The notes under the pieces were generated by a model. The model saw nothing but the letters and a program-made list of their open reading frames with translations. It searched no databases and was not told the DNA's origin. A program made the position numbers and the translations under genes. Positions 22,377 through 33,881 of a stretch of 64,000 nt of DNA are shown piece by piece. Each line of letters opens with the position of its first letter. Position 1 is the first letter of the stretch. The DNA is from Catonia carolina (Eukaryota > Arthropoda > Insecta > Hemiptera > Achilidae), in contig JAQMRL010000008.1 in assembly GCA_035578175.1 (NCBI GenBank), positions 91,624,541-91,688,540 on the forward strand, read 5' to 3'.

Positions 22377-23355
22377 AATAAAAATATGAATACTGTATCT
22401 GTGTTGCAGTGTACTATACCAATTAACACGACGGCCGTCCCACATGTTCGACTACTGCGTTGCATAAAGTGAAATGAACCCATTGCAGTTGCTAATAACA
22501 GTATTACGTTAATTTTTTAATGCGACTTTTATAATAAATATTTTCTATTTTGATTTCAGTTATCAATAATCTTTTTTATTATAAAGGTATATAGAAGTAG
22601 CTTACTTTTCCGAATGACGTCACTGTTTTTGTTTTCTAGTTTTAAGTAACTACGTACCGTACAGTATTTTTAATTTTCAGTACGATCGTTAAAATTATAT
22701 TTTTCAAGTTATTAGTAATGTTCAATATTACTTAAATGTAGGTATGTAATTTTGTTGTAACAATATCGGAATTATTAAAAAAAAATCATCTAGTTTTGAA
22801 GACTAATGAATTTTTGGTGGTTACCTAACCTTCAAAGTACTTCAACTACCTTGTTCTTTTTTTTGTTCTTCTATGGTGATTTATAACTAATGATATTTCG
22901 AAGGGGGTGTTGTAATTTAGTATTAAATACAACTTGGGGTTGATTAAATTTGTTTTATCGTTCAGGTATTTGTGAAAAGATAAATAAATTACATTTCATT
23001 GTATTAGTAAACCGTACTTATTTTGTTGGAACATAGATGGCCATTTATTAACGTAAAACTTATGGGCGCCGAACGCCATAATAGTTTATCGCGGTCGCTA
23101 AGACTGTGTATTAAATCTTTTGTAAAAAAGTTGTTCCAGTGAAATTAAACTGAAAATGTAATAATTTTAATCCATATAGATTTTATTAATCTTCAGTAAT
23201 TATATATATTCGTGATTTAATTGCACAGTTTTACCAATAATTGTGTTCATATAACAAGTGTTATATAACCCTAATCATATGATTTGTAATGATGTCCGGT
23301 AGAACTGTGCCGGCGAAGTAATTTCTGTATATTATTGAATTTTTTTTTGTTTCAG
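22377..23355. other. Intron or upstream flank of MOSPD2, no exon seen
   Basis: I looked here for the missing N-terminal CRAL-TRIO exon and found none. AT-rich, ending in a strong polypyrimidine tract and acceptor TTTGTTTCAG at 23346-23355. A TGACGTCA motif occurs near 22615; its relevance is unknown. Confidence 0.5.
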
Positions 23356-23533
23356 ATATTTCAGAACATAACTTAAACATGGAATATTTAGAAGAAGGAA
23401 GTATGTTTGTTCATAATAGAGATAACGATGGAAAACTGTTATTTATTTTCAAATGTAAAAAACATGTAAAAGGGCAAAAGGATTTGGATGAATTAAAGCG
23501 GTGTGTCGTTTATTGGTTCGAAAGAGTTGAAAG
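23356..23533 (+). CDS. MOSPD2: MOSPD2 exon (CRAL-TRIO, first part seen)
   Basis: Acceptor TTTGTTTCAG ends at 23355 and donor GTATTT starts at 23534. It begins with the last two bases of a split codon and ends with two bases of another (AG|A, Arg). Encodes NMEYLEEGSMFVHNRD, KLLFIFKCKKHVKGQKDL and CVVYWFERVE, collinear with the vertebrate HGYDKEGNKLF...HVKDQK...LERY region. An ATG at 23379 has a fair start context, but homology continues 5' of it (ISEHNLN against the vertebrate VNDLNE), so I treat this as an internal exon. A second possible acceptor at 23364 would shift the phase and is less likely. Confidence 0.88.
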
Positions 23534-26500
23534 GTATTTATTGTTTTAAATTTTAATTTAGATTGATTGTTTTAAAATCTACGTAGAAATGTTATTGTCT
23601 TGTATTAACTGCTGAGAAGATAAAATCCATTAGTTGGTTGATTAAATTTTATTGTTTCAAATTGAGTCATGATTTTTTTTTATTAAGTTTAAGTTAATAT
23701 TTTTTGTTTTTTATGTATTTTCTACTTACACTCTCATATCTGTTTCTTTGTTGTGCCATAACTAATAAAACTATTAAACTAACTAACTAATAAAAAACTT
23801 TAATTAATGATACTGAATAATACAGTAATTTTATGTACTGTTATGTTATACAAAGTAATTTGTAACATTATTAACCCCGTAGAATTTTTGTGTTGTCTTT
23901 GAATAAACTAATTAAAACAAGTATTTGAACTGGTTGATGAAATTGAATTTGTAGGCCTATGTTTTGATAGCCTCACTTTAAAAGAAAATTCCCAGTTAAG
24001 TTATAGAAAAGAATTTTAATTAGTAATTATCTATGTAGTCTTCTTATTGTCTTGCTATGTGGACATTTTTATTTTTTTTATTTTTAATGTGTGTACGTTG
24101 CAATCTGTTCAATTCAGAACAATAAGCAACCCCTTGACCTAATGAGATAAGGGTGATGTGTATAAGGTGTATAGTCTTGTACAGGCTCAGGCTGACCATT
24201 CCTGAGAGAGTATGGCTAATTGAACCCCAATCATCAAAGAACACCGGTAACTACTTTAATATTCGGTCTTGGGTTCGAATCCCATTCGAACACGGCATAT
24301 TTTCATACATTACAAAAAATCATTTCATCCTTCACCGTCTGCATTAGCAGTAATTGCAGAACAGTCGGATGTTAAACCAAAAAAAACTGTAGTATTCAAA
24401 TCAGTATAAAAGTAACTAAAGTCCAGCCTTTCTTAGTTTGCTCCTACTGTCAACAAATAATGACGTCACTGAGCATGCGCATTATATCAAGATATGTACA
24501 CGCTGATTAAAATGTAACAACAAAATACTTTCAAAAGTATGTAAATACAAAATACTTTTAAAAGTATTTTTATAAATGAAATTGTTAGGCCTACATCATA
24601 TCATGACTGATGTTTTAAGTACTTATAATTTAAAACGTACTTAACTTAGGAATGTAACATCCATAAAGTCGTGGACCCTAGCGTGCACCCTGTAGTAGCT
24701 GGCTTTAGTTTCTTGACAGTAGGAGCAAACTAAGAAATTTACCTTTACTAGGATTTGAACCAGAAACCTTTTGTCTCTGAAAATCAGCTGTTAAACAGCT
24801 GACAGCTGACTGCTATGGGGACATGACTGTAATTCAATATTTGATTTATAATTATTTAGGGTGTGTACTGATTCAGTCATCCTGCCAATAAGTAACTTTT
24901 TCCCCTAATCTGTGTACGTTGCAATCTGTTCAATTTAGAATAATAAGCAACCCCATGACCCAATGAGATGAGGATGATGTGTATGACCTGTAAATGAGAT
25001 GTAGTCTTGTACAGACCCAGGCCGACCATTCCTGAGAGAGTATGTTTAATTAAACCCCAACCATCAAAGTACACGGGTAACCATTGTCTAGCATTCAAAT
25101 CCGTATAAAAGTAACTACCTTTACTAGGATTTGAACCAGGAACCTTCGTCTCCGAAAATCAGCTGTTAAACAGCTGATTTCGGCGACGACTTTACCTCTA
25201 GACCAACCCGGTGGGTTATAAGTAAGTTATGCCTGTAAAATTATATGAAATTCTCACTGCCCATTATAGTGACTAGTCTTGTTTGGTTTACCGTAGTAAA
25301 CAAATTTGTTATTTTTTATTGTATTTTACATTTTTTTGTATTTGCATTTTTTCATTTTATTTATCTATTAACAAAAGAAAAGTTGCAAAAAAAGTAGGTA
25401 CGCGGATTTTTCATTTAATAGTTCTATTGTTACATGTGGTAATTGTACACAATATTTCTCAACGCGTATATTTGAAAGTTATCAATATTAACTTTCTTCT
25501 TCAAACTTTTAAAAGATTTTCCCGGCGTACTGAAATTTTCACCCAGTTTATTTGCTTCTGTTAAAATTTTTCTCAAGAATCTGTGAAGAGTATTGAAAAA
25601 TACTGTTTAAGAAATGGGGAAGAGTATGGAATAATACTGTTTATAAAAACTATTGAAACGTAGACCACAATACAAGTAAATAGTGTGAGTGCACAGAGCG
25701 ACTGGTTTCTTTTCCAAGCAAGGAGGGAGGGCCACGCACCAGAGACCCAACATTTCCCCTCCATTATACTATAACCCAGGTCAACAACACGTAAAATGAA
25801 CTACTGCACATCATGTGATCACGCTTTCTTAACATCGGTAGGTAATAGATGCTTTTCGAAAGGCCTGGCACGCTTCAACTCTGTGAGGATGTCAATAGTA
25901 AACCACCTCACTCCTCATTTTACTTAGTAAAGCCTCTAGAAGCTGAAACCAGCCTTTCAGCTGATGACTGAAACAACACATTGTTAATACTGTGTTTCAG
26001 TTTGAAAAGAGAAGAAATTATAAGAAAATTTGTTTATTATTTTGTTTTGTTACTAATTAATTTACCGTTAATTTATGTAAACCAAAATTTATGTTAATTT
26101 TTAGACTGGAAAAAAGTGGAGCGATGATTACAATATTCTTTGATATGCAAGACACTGGTTTAAGTAATTTGGATATGGAGTACACTAAATATCTCATCGG
26201 CCTATGCAAATTGTATTACCCAAATTTTCTTAACTATATCCTTATATTTGAGATGCCATGGGTGTTAAATGGTAAGTGTCCTTACTAATATTATTTGCCA
26301 ATTTGAATCAAGTAAATATTTCTTTAAATGTATTAATTCTTATCATTGCATACAAGAGACATGAAATATTTTGGGGTTTTTAAAAAAGTGAAGTAAATTA
26401 AGTGATTTAAAAATAAATCTTTATAATTCAACTTTTGTCATTACTTACACGTGTTTTGGTGGATCCACCATCATCAGAGTAAATAACATAATTGAAACTA

Positions 26501-29500
26501 AAATTTTTTTATTTATTTAAAATCTATAGAAGATGATATATCTTCAGTCATTTGTATAAAATGTCAGTCAGTTTTATAAAAATGACTCAAGATGAATTAT
26601 CTTCTATAGATTTTAAATAAATAAAATCTATAGAAGATAATTCATCTTGAGTCATTTTTATAAAACTGACTGACATTTTATACAAATGACTGAAGATATA
26701 TCATCTTCTATAGATTTTAAATAAATAAAAAAATTTTAGTTTCAATTATGTTATTTACTCTGATGATGGTGGATCCACCGAAACACGTGTAAGTAATGAT
26801 AAAAGTTGACGCAGTTTAAAAAGAAGGTTAGTGAAATTTATTATATAAATTCATTATATAAAATATAATTAAGTTATTACATACTATTTACAGAAATTAC
26901 ATTACATATTGAAACACTTTAGTTATTCTGTAATTTTTTGTTCAAAAATTGCTTCTAGCTGATTGTAGTAGAAACTACACATCTCTGAGAAGCTGTCAAA
27001 TGTGGAGAAATTAGGAAATGAGTTGATTAAATGGTTTATAAGATTGATTAACGTTTTTTGAAGACGTTGGTGCTTGTGCATGAAATTTATTTTTATTTTT
27101 GTTTCGTTTTTTGACTCTTGACTTTGTTGTTAGGAACTATTTTTTTTTTTAAATTGACTAATTGATCGCTGCATTATGCTAGAGGTTTCACTTTCAGTAT
27201 ATTTACTGTAGGAGAGAGTAGTATATGGATAAAGAGGACCTGGCAGAAAAAGGGTCTCGTGGCTTCAGACTCCAAGAACTTGGTTTGGAAAAAGTTCAGA
27301 AGAGCTGTTTCGTAATGCAATGAACAGAATTTTAAATTACTGTGATGGTCGCTTACATTCGGAATGAATGGGCATTTGAATAGAGTTTGTTCATAGATGG
27401 TTGGTACCACTGCTTATAGGTGTGTGATTGGTACCACTGCTCATCTGTGGATTTGTTTAAAGTTGTGGTATCAAAGATCGAAGTAGCCTGTATGATCCCC
27501 TACCTCCATTAGGAGACGGCATCCGAAGAAGACGATAGGCTGTCAGATGGTTGCTGGATGAAATCACTTGCCCAAATTGGTGTTAACTAAACAATACAAA
27601 TTGGCTTTCTAACAGCTCATTGACTGGGCTTATCCAGGAGCCTTAGATATGTTAAGACACATTAATTCATAAAATCGTGAACATTTGTCTTATCACAAGA
27701 CTTTTAGTAAATTTGTTTGAATAATTAATTAGAAAAGTATGTAATGTTATTGATGGGAGTTAAATATTGTTTTATAACATGTAATTGTTTACTGGTTTAT
27801 TGTACTTTTTTTGCTCTCTGTATATTTTGTTGTTATTTTTTATAGTCAGTATTTTTAATCATCATCATCCTCTTTACTCCTCTTCCAAGTTTACTTAGAT
27901 TGGGCCCTATACAATTCCTCTCCACATCTTTCTATCTCTTTTCCATTGCTCTCTTGGAACCGCATAATTTTCCCAATTTATCCATGATTGCCAGCTGCAC
28001 TGGCGTAGTTGGTAACATGCTCGCCTCTCATCATGCGGTCTTTGGTTCGAATCCCATTCAGGCACGGCATATTTTCATTCGTTACAAAAATCATTTCAGC
28101 CTTCACCGTCTGCATTAGCAGTAATTGCAGAACGGTCGGACGTTAAACAAAAAAAAATTATACATGACCGAATCCATCCACTTTAGCCATTGTCTTTTTC
28201 CTCTTTTGTCTCCAAGTACAGTATTATTTTATCCAGTCTGTATCATCCTACATTGTATTGACTTGATTGAAACATTGTAGCTTTCTCGATCCAATTCTTC
28301 TTGTCAGGCTTTCCATTTCTAATTGTTTCCTAATTAAATATTTTCATTCTATCTCTCTTGTCTTTCCTGGTATAGTTATCTTTAACTTCATTTCTGCTGA
28401 ACTTGTTTGGTAGTTAGCTGAACTAGCAGTTCAGGCTGTTACCCCTTGCTTGCAACAAAGTAAAATAGTTGCCCCCAAAAGCAAGTGGTCTTGAGGTAAC
28501 GATAAAATAATAAAAGTAGGTTGTGATACCAAGGAAGAAATAAAACATTAATTGAAGTTCAATATATCACAGATTTAATTAATTATTAAATGTATAAATG
28601 TATGCATAAATGCGGATAAGTCACCAGTTTCATAACCAAAATTATTTATATAAGTATATGTATTGACTAGTTTTCAAAAAAAATATTTGATATTACCCAA
28701 AAAAATATTAAAGACTCTGCTTTGATAACAATTAATAATTGTAAATAGATTTAATTGTACATTTTCAAAAAAATATAAATAAATATAAAAAAAATAATTA
28801 AGATGTGTTAATTTTAATTTAATTTGGCTCCAAGTGCAAATTTACTAAAAGTTGTTAAGTTATAACTGGCCAGTGAATTAATAATTAAGTAACCAAGTAT
28901 TTTGAATTATATATGGATGCATCCTCAAATTTTACAAAACAAAATAATTTTTTATATTATTATAAAAGTTTTTAATGATTTACACTGTTGAATCTACTGA
29001 AAATGTTTTAACTAAGTAATAATACTTTTATACATCTTTTTCCCCAAAAATATTTTATGCAAATTTGGGTAATTGTTTTAACCTATTGAGACGGCAAGGT
29101 TGTTTAAAAGTAGCTAAATAATTAGAGTTCATATTAAAAAAAAACACAACCGAAGTGCAAGTATCAGCCATGCAAACATGGTTGAACTGGTGCAGGAAAA
29201 TTTCTTGTAGAAACCAATACAGAGTTACCAGGAAAGTTCTTAAAAAATTTTACAGATGTCCCATGAATTCCAGATGTTAAATAAATTAAGTTGAATCCTA
29301 CCTTGCTTGTCCTGGTTAGAAATAAATAATGTTTTACTCATCAGAATATAGCCTTAATTGATTTGCAAGTTCTTAGCTTGATTAGGTGTTGAAACCATTG
29401 GATACATTTTCAGGACTAAGTTCAATTCATTTGAATAAGCTTTATAATTTAATAACTCCGTAACAGAATATTTGATGATATATTAACCATGATTTGACAT

Positions 29501-32500
29501 CATTCATACTTGACGTTTTACTTTTATATACTTGAGATTTATTTTACATTATACTTGACTATAAACTTGATTATATACTTGATCCCTTAAAAAGACAAAC
29601 AGGCAGCAATTAGCCACAAATATAAAAAGGAGACTATAGCAAAAGCTACAGTCATAATACAGTAAAAAAAGATATTAAAGAAACGTAAAAAAAATTTAGT
29701 TATTTTGGCGAAACTAAAGCTTTAGGTAACGTAAAACAAGTATTACATCCAATACAGAATAATAGGTGATAAATACAAATTAAAATTACAATAAACTAGA
29801 CAAAATTTACATAAGAAATCGAGAACGAATAGCATAAATAAGCAAGGTATAAAGAAATAGGTTATAAAACAGAAAAACCTATTTTTGAGGTTAAGCATAA
29901 TTATTATAAAATGATCAAACAGAAAACAATGCCTACTCGTTTTAAATTAATTTTAACAATACATGTAAAAGCAATCACTCAAAAAAAACAAATGAAAGCA
30001 GATCAAATTCAAAATAGTAATAAAATATAAAATGAAATAATTTTACTAAGTTAACAAATTTAGTGGTTAAAATTTTACAAGATTGTGTCAAAATCTGCAA
30101 CGCTAACTTTCGCCAAAATAAAACGAAATTTAAAAAAGCTTACCTTAAAAAAGGGAAGAAGAAAACGCAAAACATTTAAAAAAATAATTAATAAATTTTA
30201 ATGTGAGATTACATGACTTTGCAAAATAGATACATCTGTTTCGTATCACGGTAAGGAATCGACAGACCGAAACTCGCTTACCAAAGCCAATAGAAGGGGT
30301 CGTCATGACGTCACCAACTCAGTAGCACATGTTGAAAGTCACGTACGCACTTTAGCGCAGACTGCACTGCCCAACCGATTGAAAGAGCCAGTAGAACAAA
30401 ACCGCCAAAATATAAAAATTAAGTAAAACAATGTAACTCTGACAAAAGACGTTACAAGGCAGTTAGCTAAACTAATTAAGTTTTAGCTAAACTACTTATT
30501 GTTAGCTGAACTATCAGTTTAAGCTAAAGTTTTAGCTAAGCTACCTACAGGTAGTTAGCTGAACTACCAGTTTGGTAGTTTCAAAATGGAAGTTTAAAAT
30601 TATTTTTCTTATTGTATAGTATTTAATGCAGCTTGTCCTGCAATACAGTATTTTATTTTTTCCATTTTCTTTAATGTGATTATATTATATATTTTTTTCC
30701 TTGTTAGTTAAACTTACTTGAAATATGTTTGAAACTGTGTTAATATTACAATAGTATGATTCATTATTAAAAATAACAAGATATTGATCTTGAAATGACA
30801 ACAGATTTTATTTACCCATGTAGCAAAAGTTCTCGAATGAGACTCATCATGGATCAATTGGTACGCATCGATTTAAAGTCCAGCCTCTCTTAGTTTGCTT
30901 CGAATGTAAACAAATAATGACTTCACTAAGCATGCCCATATGAAAATGTGTACACGCTGATTAAAAAGTAACAACAAAATACTTTCAAAAGTATTTAAAT
31001 ACGAAATACTTTTAAAAGTATTTTAATAAATGAAATTGTTAGTAAACATCATGACTGATGTTTTTAGTACTTTCAGTACTTATAATTTAAAAAATAGTTA
31101 ACTTAATACGAATACGACATCTGTAAAGTCGCGGACTCTAGCATGCACCCTGTAGTAGGTGGCTTTTGTTTGTTGACAGTTGGAGCAAACTAAGAACGGC
31201 TCAACTGTATAAATTGCTAAGCTAACCTTCTAGTGTTCCAAACAAAATGTTCCACAACCTAAACAAAGTGTGTGAGTGCGGTTTTAAAAACATGACCGAC
31301 TCACGTCAGTGTTATTTGAGAAAATTCTTTATAATGTTTGGTGTTATTTAAATAGTATGTATATTATTTATTGGTATGACAAATTCTAGTTTTATTGTTT
31401 TGTATTTATAGCTGCATTCAAAGTAATAAAAGCATGGTTACCAGCTAAAGGTGTACAAAAAATAAAGTTTGTCAACAAAAACAATTTAAAAGATTATGTA
31501 TCCGCTGATCAAGCTTTGTTGTGCTGGGGTGGTAATGATGAGCATGAATTCAAATTCATTCCAGAGTCAATGGAGTCTTATAACGGGAAAATTGATGACA
31601 GTAAGAAAAAGGTAATTGTATTAATATTTATTTTATTATTAAAGTTTTAGGATATTTTTGGGATCTTCTTTGTTATATGCCTACCACTATTAACTCCAGT
31701 TTCCCTTGTGCCATAGTTCTCCCACTGCTGAATGAAGGTTCGCACTACACAGCACGTGTTCTTCTCGCACGCAGTTAATATGGAGCTTATGCATGCACAC
31801 AACCACTGAGCATAAATGAAACATTTCTGTTTTATTTGTTTTCATTTTCAATTTATGTTTTCATTTTTATTTTTACACATATAAAATGCAATAAATTAAG
31901 TTATACATAATACATAAATATACTAATCGTAAAAATAAATATAAATACGTTACTTAACCCTTTCCACTCGACTGTCGGATCTGATCCGACACGATAGTAT
32001 TCCCGTTCCACTCGTATGTCGGACCCCATCCGACTCGGTTTTCACAGCTGATTTTGTATGAAAATACGCGTTTAACAAAGCTGTTGTAATGTGCTGGCTT
32101 CTACGGGATGTTTTAAAAATTAATTCTTGTAGTTTTTGATAGTTGGCTACTACCGATTTATCCATATAAACTGAATTAATTGAATCGATGTCGCCGTACC
32201 AAACTAGTAAACAAACTAACCTAATTGTGAACAAGCGTTGTTTAGTTTGCAGTATTTTGTGTCACTTTAAGATCAGTTTAATGTTTTTAGGTAACTAATT
32301 CACACAAAAATAATATTCAGATTATTTTTCGTGTTTTTATTAGGTTTTATGTATTAATTTCTAGTTACATATTTTAAATATCGTAGTTTTTACAACAGCA
32401 GCGTATGTTTTACAGGTTATATTTTAGAAGTTTTTAGGTGAGAAAAAGCATTTTCTATGTAACATTATTAACATTAAAGTAATAACAAACATAAAAAGTA

Positions 32501-33850
32501 TAGCTTGCTCTTAAAACTAACAACACATTAAAGCGTATGAATAATGTAATAGGGTATCAACAAATCTTAAAATAAATACAAGTGGAGGGGAATCACAGTG
32601 CAAACGTAATACGAGTGGAAAGGGTTAATAATAATAATTAACTAACTTGATTAATAATAATAAATCTTACTCCGATACTAAAAGGACGACGGTTGAATAG
32701 CAAATAACCATTCCCGCCTTCATACAGATCGCACGCACTACTCCCACCAACTCATACCATGCAGTATGATGTAGTAGTGGCAAACACAAGGGGAACTGGA
32801 GTTAATAGTGGTAGGCATATAACAGAGAAGATCCTATTTTTGTTCTTGGCTGATAAAATATTAATTGAGTGCAGGGTTGTTCTTCTATACCGGATGTAAC
32901 AAAAAAAAGAGCCCACTCTATAATTTTGAAAAAAGTACTTATAAACAAAGTTGAAAAAACAAATTATTTTCCATCAATCCACTGTTTTAAATCTTAAAAA
33001 AAGGAATTTTTAACTTGAGAATGATTCGAGGTAGCTTTATGAAATTTGTTATACCTGTCCATTTCTTAAAAAAAAAAAAAACTGGTGTGGAACACTCACA
33101 CGACTTTCTCTTGCCAATGCAAATAATTAACAATAATCCTTACATTGGTAATAAAACATTAGAAATAAACAAAAAACTAACCTCAAAAAAACATAACCGT
33201 ATTTTAATCATGAGTGAATGATGCAAAATTAAAATCAACCTCAATTTGGCTTAAAAATACGAATTATCATTCTTTCACACTACACTAGGCTCTATAGAGA
33301 AAAATGCTGTACATAAAAGTTGTAGATCTTTTAATTTGCTATAAATGTGTTTATACACACTTTTGTTGTAAAATGCACACGAGGCTGAAATCTCGAAAAA
33401 TCGATTTTTTTACAGATTTTCATGAAGAAAAAACAGTAAATCACTAATTAACGCTAAACTAAGCATTATACAAAAAATATTTGAAATAAAAAGTTGAAGG
33501 ATTTTAAATTCTCTACAACTTTCATTATACACATTTTTGTGCTAAAATGCATTTATTAGTCATAATCTTAAAAAAACAATTTTTTTTACAAAAAAACAAC
33601 CTCCTCAAGAAATTCAGCAGGTATGGTGCCTACCCTATGTTGTAAAGCATAAAAAATTTAATAAATCAGACAACTTAAAAAAAATCGTAATAGGTGTTTT
33701 TGAGAAAATTGCAAAAAAGTGAAAAATTACACGAATAAACGACTACTTCCGGTTGACCGATTTTGATGGAAATGTTCGTGTCGGATCCTCTAGGGGTATC
33801 TAACTTAAATTTCAAGTTCGTATGATGTTCTGTTTTTTAGATATTCTGTT

Positions 33851-33881
<31 letters not shown>

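Larger units (their letters stand above)
24085..24830 (-). mobile_element. SINE-1 copy interrupted twice
   Basis: SINE-1 body (24085-~24262), then SINE-2 (24267-24391), then SINE-1 middle (24395-24418), then a MITE (24419-24739), then the SINE-1 tRNA-like head (24740-~24830, with GGATTTGAACC and the CAGCTG palindrome). The order matches the uninterrupted copy at 24905-25217, so both inserts are later events. Confidence 0.8.
26441..26800. repeat. 360-bp near-perfect palindrome
   Basis: The two arms (26441-~26615 and ~26620-26800) are almost exact reverse complements, joining near ATAAATAAAATCTATAGAAG with almost no spacer. The few differences include G/A at the base after GGATCCACC. The right arm and ~80 bp beyond it recur as a single copy at 34250-34440, so an ordinary repeat has been duplicated in inverse orientation here. 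Confidence 0.95.

Noticed and set aside
23379..23381. ATG at 23379 as the MOSPD2 start codon
   Set aside because: Homology to the CRAL-TRIO region continues upstream of it, and a good acceptor at 23355 precedes the exon in a consistent phase. Not fully excluded.
25283..25564. 93-codon hydrophobic frame as a gene
   Set aside because: T-rich intron sequence gives Phe/Ile-rich translation. No motif, no repeat of the frame, no codon bias.
31958..32624. Minus-strand 94-codon frame as a piggyBac transposase
   Set aside because: No DDD-type motifs or cysteine-rich C-terminus, and it overlaps the TIR and subterminal repeats.
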